Source: Thiopontia sp964344135
Lineage (GTDB): Bacteria > Pseudomonadota > Gammaproteobacteria > GCF-002020875
NCBI GenBank assembly: GCA_964344135.1
Contig: CAYFMF010000066.1
Location: 1-7,410 of the forward strand
DNA length: 7,410 nt
Direction of reading: 5' to 3'
Part shown: in pieces, positions 1-6,426 of the stretch
Position numbering within the stretch: position 1 is the first letter of the stretch
Layout: every line of letters starts with the position of its first letter
Translations under genes and position numbers: made by a program
Notes under the pieces: generated by a model
Told to the model about the DNA's origin: nothing
Database searches by the model: none
The model's input: the letters and a program-made list of their open reading frames with translations, nothing else

Positions 1-82
1 CTATTTAACGAAAAGGATGGAAAAATGTGGCCAAACTCAGCTTTATTGCAGTAGGTATTCATAAATCCGACAGGCTTCTAAC

Positions 83-829
83 ATATCGGTTCTCTGCCAA
101 TCGGCGGAGCAACAGCAGCAGGCCTCACGCCTGGCGGAGCAGCTCTCTCTCCCTCTGGTAGAGGATGAGACCGGTTCCGACTTTTTTATCACCTATACCA
201 ATGAACATCTGGAGCTGCGGAAGAGTCACTCCAGGGTGGGCGGGATCCATGCAGACTTTGTTGGCGGCAGGGTGGGGCACCGTCTCCGCTTTGGTGGCGG
301 GCGGGGGCAGCTGATTGCCAGGGCGGTGGGGCTGAAAAAGGGGGAGACTCCGTCCGTTCTGGATCTTACGGCCGGTCTTGGAAGGGATGGTTTTGTGCTG
401 GCATCGCTGGGCTGCAACGTGATCATGGTGGAGCGTTCCCCCATTGTGGCGGCGCTGCTGCGGGACGGGCTGGAGCGGGCGGTGACAGTGCCAGAGGTAT
501 CGGAGGTCGTGGGGCGCATGTCACTGGTTGAGCGGGAGGGGGGCGACTATCTTGGTTCCCTCACAGAGGCACAACGGCCCGATGTCTGTTATCTGGACCC
601 GATGTACCCCCATTCGAAGAAGAGTGCACTGCCGGGAAAGGAGATGATGCTGTTCCGTGAGGTGGTTGGGGAGGATCTGGATGGAGGCGAGTTGCTGGAG
701 GCAGCCTGTGGTGTGGCCAGAAAGCGGGTAGTGGTAAAGCGCCCCCGCAAGGCCCCGCTTCTGTCTGACCGTGAACCATCCTTTCAGATAACGGGCAAGA
801 GCACCCGTTACGATATCTATCTACCGTAG
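83..829 (+). CDS. rsmJ: 16S rRNA (guanine1516-N2)-methyltransferase RsmJ, start codon unclear
   Basis: By family knowledge this cytoplasmic enzyme uses S-adenosylmethionine to methylate N2 of G1516 in 16S rRNA. The sequence shows the family's HLELRK motif, GGIHADFVGG and FGGGRG. It also shows the SAM-binding segment DLTAGLGRDGFVLAS (about residues 94-108), the acidic VERSP after it, the catalytic-type DPMYP motif (about 172-176) and a KRVVVKRP strand near the C-terminus. The stop is TAG at 827-829. The first ordinary in-frame start is GTG at 236, but that would remove conserved sequence. The homologous reading frame (ISVLCQSAEQQQQ...) runs back to a TAA at 62-64 with no ATG, GTG or TTG before 236. 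I place the start at ATA 83, which gives 248 residues against about 250 in E. coli. A rare start codon or a base error are both possible. The gene converges on the peptidase, 38 bases away, with no clear terminator between them. Confidence 0.9.
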   Translation: MSVLCQSAEQQQQASRLAEQLSLPLVEDETGSDFFITYTNEHLELRKSHSRVGGIHADFVGGRVGHRLRFGGGRGQLIARAVGLKKGETPSVLDLTAGLGRDGFVLASLGCNVIMVERSPIVAALLRDGLERAVTVPEVSEVVGRMSLVEREGGDYLGSLTEAQRPDVCYLDPMYPHSKKSALPGKEMMLFREVVGEDLDGGELLEAACGVARKRVVVKRPRKAPLLSDREPSFQITGKSTRYDIYLP

Positions 830-867
830 TCGCCCTTTCGCTCTGTTTGGAGGCACTGCCTGGACCA

Positions 868-1551
868 TTATCTGCGTAACACCTTGAGCCATTTCCAGAA
901 GTTGAGCAGGCTGCTCAGGGAGCCGGCCACATAGGTCAGGGCGGCGGCTCTCAACAGCTTTCTGGCGGCAGCCTCATCCCCCTCTCTCAGATGGTTGCCG
1001 GCACGCAGCAGGGGGAGTGCGCGGTTGAAGCTGGCGTCAAACTCGACCGGAAGGGTGGCCAGGTGGACCAGCACCGGGGCACCCATGCTGGCCAGACCCG
1101 CCAGAAAGAGGATCAGTGCAGGCAGCGGTCTTCTGGAGATCACGGCAAAGACGGGAGAGGCCATCAGTACCATTGCCCCCAGCTTCTCGGCACCACGGGT
1201 CTTGCCGATCAGCCGGGTACGCAGTGCCATTGGTTGGTAGTCGGTATCGTGCTGGATCGCGTGTCCCACCTCATGGGCGGCGATGGTGATTGCGGCCAGG
1301 GATCGCCCGGAGTAGTGGGGCTCAGTCAGTCGAACCATTTTCTCCTCGGGGTCGTAGTGGTCCCCCTCCCGGGTGACCTCAATCCCTACATGGTTGAGCC
1401 CGTAGCGGTTGAGGATGATGCGGGCCAGCTCACTGCCACTGAGCTCATAGCGGTTGTCGGGAGTGCTGTAGCGTGTCATCACCCGCTTGACCCAGAGTTG
1501 GGGCAGGGTAATGGCGGCGAGCAGCAGGATTCCAAGGATTGCCAGAAGCAT
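868..1551 (-). CDS. YugP-type membrane-anchored zinc metallopeptidase
   Basis: The 227-residue product resembles the neutral zinc metallopeptidase family typified by Bacillus YugP (Zn_peptidase_2). It opens with a hydrophobic helix (residues 1-20) acting as a membrane anchor. The zinc-binding HEVGH motif is at residues 93-97, inside AAHEVGHAIQH. A second hydrophobic stretch spans about residues 125-165, and LPVEFDASFNRAL follows at 167-179, whose E170 is the likely third zinc ligand. Residues 30-90 carry the family-like PDNRYELSGSELARIILN block. I chose the ATG at 1551 because the hydrophobic helix begins there; an alternative start at 1611 adds 20 residues unlike the family. A weak GGA lies about 10 bases upstream. 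It follows rimO on the same strand after 223 bases. The natural substrate of the family is unknown to me; a role in membrane protein quality control is inference. Confidence 0.9.
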   Translation of the reverse strand: MLLAILGILLLAAITLPQLWVKRVMTRYSTPDNRYELSGSELARIILNRYGLNHVGIEVTREGDHYDPEEKMVRLTEPHYSGRSLAAITIAAHEVGHAIQHDTDYQPMALRTRLIGKTRGAEKLGAMVLMASPVFAVISRRPLPALILFLAGLASMGAPVLVHLATLPVEFDASFNRALPLLRAGNHLREGDEAAARKLLRAAALTYVAGSLSSLLNFWKWLKVLRR

Positions 1552-1603
1552 AATTATCGTTTCCAAAGGTGTTGGCGTTGTTCTGATTGCATCCGCGCCC
1601 CCA

Positions 1604-1628
1604 CACCACAACCCTCTGGGTTGCGGTG
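1604..1628 (-). repeat. Imperfect hairpin downstream of rimO
   Basis: Bases 1604-1614 pair with 1618-1628 around a three-base loop, giving an 11-position stem with a single A-C mismatch. It lies in the presumed rimO-peptidase transcript, about 50 bases before the peptidase start. It lacks a following U run in that direction, so an intrinsic terminator is unlikely. It could be an RNA-processing or stability element. Confidence 0.45.
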
Positions 1629-1635
1629 GTCTCGG

Positions 1636-1650
1636 GAGAGGTGGCCTCTC
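1636..1650 (-). repeat. Short perfect hairpin GAGAGG-TGG-CCTCTC
   Basis: This is a six-base-pair perfect stem with a three-base loop, eight bases from the larger hairpin. The tandem arrangement suggests a folded leader or processing region between rimO and the peptidase gene. A stem this short can also arise by chance. Confidence 0.35.
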
Positions 1651-1774
1651 TTGCCTGGAGGTAATTCACCTTCTCTGTGGCCATGGAGGGGCACAGTCGA
1701 GCTCACATGGAGGTGTCTATGGCGTGATGCAGTCAGGGTGGCGCCAAGAGTAACCGTGGATAGATTGCGGTTGT

Positions 1775-3088
1775 TCATGCCAGCTCCCCCTCCAGGTCAT
1801 GCTCATCGGCCGCCACGATCCTGACATCGACCAGGTCACCACGACGCAGGCCGGTAATATCTGGCAGGTGAACCTCCCCATCAATCTCCGGTGCATCCCC
1901 CCGGCTGCGCCCAACAGCCCCCTCGCTGGTGGCGCTATCGATAATAATCGTCTCGGTTCTGCCAACTCTCCTCTGCAGTTTTCTGGCACTGATCTCACTC
2001 TGCAATTGCATGAACTGCTCCAGCCGCTGCTGCTGGATATCGGGGTCAACGGGGTCGGGAAGCCGGTTCGCTGCAGCCCCCTCCACCGGGGAGTAGGCGA
2101 AGGCGCCGGCACGATCCAGCTCGGCCTCCTGCAGAAAATCGAGCAGCTGCAGGAAGTCATCGTTGCTCTCCCCCGGAAAGCCGACAATAAAGGTGCTGCG
2201 AATGGTGAGGTCGGGGCAGATCTCCCGCCACTGCCCGATCCGATGCAGCACATTCTCACGATCTGCGGGGCGTCTCATCGCCCTCAGGATGGAGGGGGAG
2301 GCGTGCTGCAGTGGTACATCGAGATAGGGGAGGATCCTCCCCTCCGCCATCATCGGGACCAGCTGGTCGATCACCGGATAGGGGTAGAGGTAGTGGAGTC
2401 GAATCCAGATTCCCAGCCTGCTCAGCTCCTCGGCCAGAGTGGCAATGCGTGTGGAGAGTACCCCCCTGCTGGTGATCTCGCTGCGGTAGCGCAGGTCGGC
2501 ACCATAGGCGGCACTGTCCTGAGAGACCACCAGCAGCTCTCTGACTCCACTCTCGACCAGCCGCTCCGCCTCACCCAGCAGCTCCCCAATGGGGCGGCTC
2601 ACCAGTCTGCCACGCAGGTTGGGGATGATGCAGAAACTGCACTGCTGGTTGCACCCCTCAGAGATCTTCAGGTAGGCGTAGTGGTCCGGGGTGAGTCGTA
2701 TCTCCCGATCAGGCAGCAGCTGGTTGAGTGGATTTTGCGGTGGTGGCAGCGCGCTGTGGACCGCCTCCATCACCTCTGCGGTTGCATTGGGGCCGGTCAC
2801 TGCCAGCACATTGGGGTAGCTGGAGAGGATTTTCTCCCGATCCCCTCCGAGGCAGCCGGTCACAATGACCTTGCCATTTTGTGCCATCGCCTCCCCGATG
2901 GTGTCGAGCGACTCCTCAATCGCCGCATCGATAAATCCACAGGTGTTGACCACCACAAGGTCCGACTCACCATAGCTGTTCGCCAGTTGGTATCCCTCGG
3001 CACGCAGCTGACTGAGAATGCGTTCGGAATCAACGGTTGCCTTGGGGCAGCCGAGGCTGACAAAACCGATGGTGGGGGTTGAGCTCAT
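1775..3088 (-). CDS. rimO: Ribosomal protein S12 methylthiotransferase RimO
   Basis: RimO is a radical-SAM enzyme that inserts a methylthio group on the beta carbon of the conserved aspartate of ribosomal protein S12. The 437-residue product shows the N-terminal methylthiotransferase domain with three cluster cysteines (C14 in SLGCPK, C50 in VNTCGF, C79 in VTGCLG). The radical-SAM CxxxCxxC motif is at C146, C150 and C153 (SEGCNQQCSFC). LDVPLQHAS (257-265) and STFIVGFPGE (298-307) follow, and a C-terminal TRAM domain (about 368-437) includes GRSRGDAPEIDG. The length matches the E. coli enzyme (about 441). I chose ATG 3088 over the in-frame TTG at 3109 because homologues begin close to the IGFVSLGCPK block. 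No well-placed Shine-Dalgarno is seen; the nearest GAGG is 15 bases from the ATG. The gene diverges from clpB and is followed by the peptidase gene. Confidence 0.97.
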   Translation of the reverse strand: MSSTPTIGFVSLGCPKATVDSERILSQLRAEGYQLANSYGESDLVVVNTCGFIDAAIEESLDTIGEAMAQNGKVIVTGCLGGDREKILSSYPNVLAVTGPNATAEVMEAVHSALPPPQNPLNQLLPDREIRLTPDHYAYLKISEGCNQQCSFCIIPNLRGRLVSRPIGELLGEAERLVESGVRELLVVSQDSAAYGADLRYRSEITSRGVLSTRIATLAEELSRLGIWIRLHYLYPYPVIDQLVPMMAEGRILPYLDVPLQHASPSILRAMRRPADRENVLHRIGQWREICPDLTIRSTFIVGFPGESNDDFLQLLDFLQEAELDRAGAFAYSPVEGAAANRLPDPVDPDIQQQRLEQFMQLQSEISARKLQRRVGRTETIIIDSATSEGAVGRSRGDAPEIDGEVHLPDITGLRRGDLVDVRIVAADEHDLEGELA

Positions 3089-3094
3089 CGCGAG

Positions 3095-3100
3095 ATTATA
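3095..3100 (-). promoter_or_regulatory. Perfect -10 box (TATAAT) next to the rimO start
   Basis: The minus strand reads TATAAT, then six bases, then the rimO ATG. If used, transcription would begin at or within a base or two of the ATG, giving a leaderless message. The expected -35 position (about 3118-3123) reads GCCAGC, a poor match to TTGACA, so the promoter is uncertain. Confidence 0.35.
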
Positions 3101-3127
3101 CCGCCTCAACCGGGGCAGCTGGCAGAT

Positions 3128-3153
3128 CTTGAAAAGTGGAAATATGCCCCCAT
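3128..3153 (+). promoter_or_regulatory. Sigma-32 (RpoH) heat-shock promoter of clpB
   Basis: CTTGAAA at 3128-3134 and CCCCAT at 3148-3153 (continuing AAA) match the known RpoH -35 and -10 consensus (CTTGAAA and CCCCATnT), with a 13-base spacer. Transcription would start near 3160, leaving a leader of about 35 bases before clpB. The match fits clpB being a classical heat-shock gene. No CIRCE inverted repeat is seen, so control is probably by RpoH and not HrcA. Confidence 0.88.
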
Positions 3154-3194
3154 AAACAGATGAAGAAACCAGGAATTACCGGAGATACAGACCC

Positions 3195-5771
3195 ATGAGA
3201 ATGGACAAGTTAACGACAAAATTTCAGGCCGCGCTATCGGATGCGCAGTCGCTGGCGGTGGGCAGGGATCACCAGTTTATCGAGCCGATCCACCTGATGC
3301 TGGCACTGCTGGACCAGGAGGGCGGAACGGTTCGCCATCTGCTGACACTGGCTGGGGTTCAGGTCAATCCACTGCGCTCACAGCTGGGGGAGGCGCTCGA
3401 TCGTCTCGCCTCTGTCGAGGGGGTTGGAGGTGACGTACAGCTCTCCAATAATCTTGGCAAGCTGTTGAATCTTACCGACAAGCTGGCCCAGAAGCGGGGG
3501 GATCAGTATGTCTCCTCGGAGCTCTTTGTGCTTGCCGCAGTGGAGGAGAAGGGGACACTGGGCGAGCTGTTGAGGGGTGCTGGAGCGGCCAGGGGCTCCC
3601 TGGAGCAGGCGGTGGAGCAGCTGCGTGGTGGTGAGAGTGTGGATGATCCCAATGCGGAGGAGCAGCGGCAGGCGCTGGAGAAATATACGATTGATTTGAC
3701 CGAACGGGCGGAGCAGGGGAAGCTGGATCCGGTGATCGGGCGGGATGATGAGATCCGGCGTGCGGTCCAGGTTCTGCAGCGACGTACCAAGAACAATCCG
3801 GTACTGATTGGTGAGCCGGGGGTTGGAAAGACCGCCATTGTTGAGGGGCTGGCACAGCGTATCGTCAATGGTGAGGTCCCGGAGGGGATCAAGGGGAAGC
3901 GACTGCTCTCGCTCGACATGGGGGCACTGATTGCCGGGGCAAAATTCCGTGGTGAGTTTGAGGAGCGTCTCAAGGGCGTGCTGAATGATCTCGGCAAGCA
4001 GGAGGGTCAGGTGATCCTCTTTATCGATGAGATCCACACCATGGTGGGGGCCGGCAAGGCGGAGGGGTCGATGGATGCCGGTAACATGCTGAAGCCGGCG
4101 CTGGCGCGCGGTGAGCTCCACTGTATTGGTGCCACCACCCTGGATGAGTACCGCCAGCATGTGGAGAAGGATGCAGCGCTGGAGCGCCGCTTCCAGAAGG
4201 TGCTGGTGGATGAACCCTCGGTTGAGGATACCATCGCCATTCTGCGTGGCCTCAAGGAGCGTTATGAGGTCCACCACGGGATCGATATCACCGATCCTGC
4301 AATTGTGGCGGCGGCCACCCTGTCGCACCGTTATATTACCGATCGCCAGCTCCCGGACAAGGCGATTGATCTGATGGATGAGGCGGGATCGCGCATCCGC
4401 ATGGAGATTGATTCGATGCCGGAGGAGATGGACAAGCTGGATCGACGGGTGATCCAGCTCAAGATCGAGCGTGAGGCGCTGAAGAAGGAGAGCGATGAGG
4501 CCTCCAGGAAGCGGCTGGGAGATCTGCAGCAGGAGCTGGACCGCCTGGAGCGGGAGTACTCCGACCTGGAGGAGATCTGGAAGGCGGAGAAGTCTGCGGT
4601 CCAGGGGACGACCCATATCAAGGAGGCGCTGGAGCAGTCCCGCATTGAGCTGGAGACGGCACGTCGTGCCGGCAATCTGGAGCGGATGTCGGAGCTGCAG
4701 TACGGCAAGATTCCGGAGCTGGAGCAGCAGCTGGCGGCTGCTGCAGAGGCAGAGTCGGAGCAGAAGGAGCACCAGCTGCTGCGCAACAAGGTGACCGATG
4801 AGGAGATCGCCGAAGTGGTCTCCAAGTGGACCGGAATCCCGGTCTCCAAGATGCTGGAGGGGGAGCGGGAGAAGCTGCTGCGGATGGAGCAGGCGATCAG
4901 AGAGCGGGTGGTTGGCCAGAGTGAGGCGGTGGAGGCGGTCTCCAATGCGATCCGCCGCTCCCGTGCAGGGCTCTCGGATCCCAACCGTCCCAATGGCTCC
5001 TTCCTCTTTCTGGGCCCTACTGGTGTCGGCAAGACCGAGCTGACCAAGGCGCTGGCCCAGTTTCTCTTCGACAGTGAGGAGGCGATGGTGCGGATCGATA
5101 TGTCGGAGTTCATGGAGAAGCACTCGGTGGCACGCCTGATTGGTGCCCCGCCCGGTTATGTTGGCTATGAGGAGGGGGGCTATCTGACCGAGGCGGTGCG
5201 CAGGAAGCCCTACTCGGTGATTCTGATGGATGAGGTGGAGAAGGCACACCCCGATGTCTTCAATGTGCTGCTGCAGGTGCTGGATGATGGGCGTCTCACC
5301 GATGGGCAGGGGCGTACCGTCGATTTCCGCAACACGGTGATTGTGATGACCTCCAATCTGGGATCTCAGCAGATCCAGCAGCTATCCGGCTCTGAAAACT
5401 ATGATGCAATGAAAGCCGCGGTGATGGAGATTGTCGGATCCCACTTCCGCCCCGAGTTTATCAACCGGGTCGATGAGTCGGTGGTCTTCCATCCACTGGG
5501 CCAGGAGGAGATTCGTGCCATCGCCAGGATCCAGGTGGAGTATCTCCACCGGCGTCTGGCCGATCGTGAGATTGGGCTGGAGATCAGTGATGAGGCGCTG
5601 GATCGGCTCGGAGAGGCCGGATTTGATCCGGTCTATGGGGCGCGCCCACTGAAACGGGCGATCCAGAACCGGATCGAGAACCCACTGGCACAGAAGATTC
5701 TGGCGGGAGAGTACCTGCCTGGCTCTACAGTACGGGTTGATCTGAGGGAAGAGGATTTCGTGTTTGAGTAG
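3195..5771 (+). CDS. clpB: ClpB, Hsp100 ATP-dependent protein disaggregase
   Basis: ClpB is a cytoplasmic hexameric AAA+ machine that, with DnaK/DnaJ/GrpE, pulls polypeptides out of heat-induced aggregates. The 858-residue product is full length (E. coli 857). It has the N-domain (about 1-145) and a first AAA+ module with Walker A GEPGVGKT (206-213), Walker B VILFIDE (273-279) and arginine fingers R331-R332. The coiled-coil M-domain (about 400-525) retains Y503. The second AAA+ module has Walker A GPTGVGKT (607-614), Walker B VILMDE (675-680), pore loop GYVGY (654-658) and the C-terminal GARPLKRAIQ (815-824). It lacks the P-loop tripeptide that lets ClpA or ClpX dock on ClpP. Pore loop 1 is GAKFRGEFEER with F251 where E. 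coli has tyrosine, a conservative aromatic swap. The ATG at 3195 (MRMDKLT, matching E. coli MRLDRLT) follows GGAG at 3181-3184 by ten bases. The gene stands alone behind its heat-shock promoter. Confidence 0.99.
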   Translation: MRMDKLTTKFQAALSDAQSLAVGRDHQFIEPIHLMLALLDQEGGTVRHLLTLAGVQVNPLRSQLGEALDRLASVEGVGGDVQLSNNLGKLLNLTDKLAQKRGDQYVSSELFVLAAVEEKGTLGELLRGAGAARGSLEQAVEQLRGGESVDDPNAEEQRQALEKYTIDLTERAEQGKLDPVIGRDDEIRRAVQVLQRRTKNNPVLIGEPGVGKTAIVEGLAQRIVNGEVPEGIKGKRLLSLDMGALIAGAKFRGEFEERLKGVLNDLGKQEGQVILFIDEIHTMVGAGKAEGSMDAGNMLKPALARGELHCIGATTLDEYRQHVEKDAALERRFQKVLVDEPSVEDTIAILRGLKERYEVHHGIDITDPAIVAAATLSHRYITDRQLPDKAIDLMDEAGSRIRMEIDSMPEEMDKLDRRVIQLKIEREALKKESDEASRKRLGDLQQELDRLEREYSDLEEIWKAEKSAVQGTTHIKEALEQSRIELETARRAGNLERMSELQYGKIPELEQQLAAAAEAESEQKEHQLLRNKVTDEEIAEVVSKWTGIPVSKMLEGEREKLLRMEQAIRERVVGQSEAVEAVSNAIRRSRAGLSDPNRPNGSFLFLGPTGVGKTELTKALAQFLFDSEEAMVRIDMSEFMEKHSVARLIGAPPGYVGYEEGGYLTEAVRRKPYSVILMDEVEKAHPDVFNVLLQVLDDGRLTDGQGRTVDFRNTVIVMTSNLGSQQIQQLSGSENYDAMKAAVMEIVGSHFRPEFINRVDESVVFHPLGQEEIRAIARIQVEYLHRRLADREIGLEISDEALDRLGEAGFDPVYGARPLKRAIQNRIENPLAQKILAGEYLPGSTVRVDLREEDFVFE
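3630..3641 (+). promoter_or_regulatory. Possible internal start for short ClpB (codon 149)
   Basis: In E. coli a shorter ClpB lacking the N-domain begins at the internal GTG codon 149. Here codon 149 is also GTG (3639-3641), in the conserved GGESVDD context, preceded by GGTGAG at 3630-3635. The spacing to this purine-rich element is only three bases, and the protein sequence alone could explain the conservation. Use of this site is inferred. Confidence 0.4.
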
Positions 5772-5795
5772 CGGTTCGTGTGGATGGGGAGTGAC

Positions 5796-5895
5796 NNNNN
5801 NNNNNNNNNNNNNNNNNNNNNNNNNNNNNNNNNNNNNNNNNNNNNNNNNNNNNNNNNNNNNNNNNNNNNNNNNNNNNNNNNNNNNNNNNNNNNNN
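5796..5895. other. Assembly gap (100 N)
   Basis: One hundred consecutive N is the usual placeholder for a scaffold join of unknown length. It falls between the convergent clpB and the small helix-turn-helix gene, where transcription terminators would be expected. The true distance and content between the two genes are unknown. Confidence 0.99.
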
Positions 5896-5916
5896 CTAAC
5901 CACTAACCACTACCCA
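5896..5916. repeat. Heptamer tandem repeat at the gap edge
   Basis: Three adjacent 7-base units are seen: CTAACCA, CTAACCA and CTACCCA, the third with one change. They abut the N run directly, so the array may continue into the gap and may be why assembly stopped. The stop codon of the neighbouring minus-strand gene (TAG, 5905-5903) lies in the second unit. Confidence 0.7.
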
Positions 5917-6349
5917 ACCTCGTCCCTTGGGCGATGAGCTGCAAGAGATTGCCAATCAGTGCCTTCTGGTTGTTGTCACAGCTCTTCCGCATCTCCTGCA
6001 GGTTGTTGGTCAGCTCGGTGATCAGCCGCAGATGGGCCATCTTCTCTTCACGCGCCATCCGCAGCTCCAGTCGCAGCCTCTGAACCTGCCCCATCAGGGT
6101 GTATGCGTCGGGGATGTGGGCTGTCTGTACCCGGTTGGCGTAGGCATTGTCCTTGATGAAGCGCATCTTCTCCAGAATGGCCGCATCTTCCAGTTGGCTG
6201 GCGGCAGGGAAGATTGCCTCTAGCTGTTCGAGCGAAACCTTCCCCTCGAAGGTCTCCAGTTCACCGGACTGGATCTTCTGCTGGATCTCTCTGCGGCTGA
6301 TGCCCAGTTCTTTGGCGGCCCTGGCAACCGGCAGCGCCTCTTCGCTCAT
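5903..6349 (-). CDS. Small protein with helix-turn-helix-like N-terminus and coiled coil, function unknown
   Basis: The 148-residue product is not one I can name. Residues 6-48 (PVARAAKELGISRREIQQKI... followed by GELETFEGKVSLEQLEAIFP) look like a short MerR/excisionase-type helix-turn-helix: an AAKELGISRR turn, then a wing-like GELETFEGKVS. Residues about 52-75 are charged and helical. Residues about 82-141 form a long heptad-like helix suited to a coiled coil or dimer. There is no signal peptide or membrane segment. The ATG at 6349 follows a strong GGGGAG by five bases. I recall similar N-terminal modules fused to 2Fe-2S ferredoxin domains in sulfur-oxidising gammaproteobacteria, but this is an unverified memory and no such domain is present here. 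The C-terminus (GTRLGSG) ends in a tandem repeat eight bases from an assembly gap, so the end could be truncated or misassembled. A DNA-binding or adaptor role is possible. Confidence 0.8.
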   Translation of the reverse strand: MSEEALPVARAAKELGISRREIQQKIQSGELETFEGKVSLEQLEAIFPAASQLEDAAILEKMRFIKDNAYANRVQTAHIPDAYTLMGQVQRLRLELRMAREEKMAHLRLITELTNNLQEMRKSCDNNQKALIGNLLQLIAQGTRLGSG

Positions 6350-6397
6350 CCAGTCTCCCCCCTGTGGAATAGTTGGATAGAAATATTGTTAATCAGA

Positions 6398-6426
6398 ATA
6401 TTAGATGACTAAATCAGTAAAATCAA
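6398..6426 (-). promoter_or_regulatory. Candidate sigma-70 promoter for the helix-turn-helix gene
   Basis: The minus strand carries TTGATT (6426-6421) and TAATAT (6403-6398) separated by exactly 17 bases; each is a four-of-six match to consensus. The AT-rich stretch 6361-6426 contrasts with the GC-rich genes on both sides. It would give a leader of about 40-45 bases with a strong Shine-Dalgarno, and would let this gene be transcribed independently of the dehydrogenase upstream of it. Confidence 0.4.

Larger units (their letters stand above)
1552..1774. other. rimO-to-peptidase spacer with hairpins and a doubtful small ORF
   Basis: This stretch separates two genes of the same direction. It contains two compact hairpins (1604-1628 and 1636-1650), and three copies of TGGAGG (1656, 1684, 1708), the last two as the 8-base repeat CATGGAGG. 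A minus-strand ORF of 74 codons (1778 to 1554) overlaps the rimO stop as ATGA and ends two bases before the peptidase ATG. Its His/Arg-rich product resembles no family I know, and its third codon positions appear less G/C-biased than those of the neighbouring genes. I therefore do not call it a gene. No T-tract follows either hairpin on the minus strand. Confidence 0.6.

Noticed and set aside
851..861. AGGC-ACT-GCCT palindrome between rsmJ and the peptidase as a terminator
   Set aside because: The stem is only four base pairs and no T-tract follows in either direction.
991..1824. A 277-codon plus-strand open frame across the peptidase gene and spacer
   Set aside because: The opposite strand encodes a clear HEXXH peptidase with expected hydrophobic helices. 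This frame gives a low-complexity Gly/Gln/His-rich product.
1799..3082. A 427-codon plus-strand open frame opposite rimO
   Set aside because: It mirrors rimO almost exactly, while rimO has all its cysteine motifs; the antisense product has no recognisable domain.
3378..5249. A 623-codon open frame on the strand opposite clpB
   Set aside because: It is entirely antisense to an unmistakable clpB. Long antisense frames are common opposite GC-biased genes, and its Leu/Arg/His-rich product resembles no family.
5382..5903. A minus-strand open frame running through the N gap into the end of clpB
   Set aside because: It exists only because N codons are read as open sequence, and the rest is antisense to clpB.
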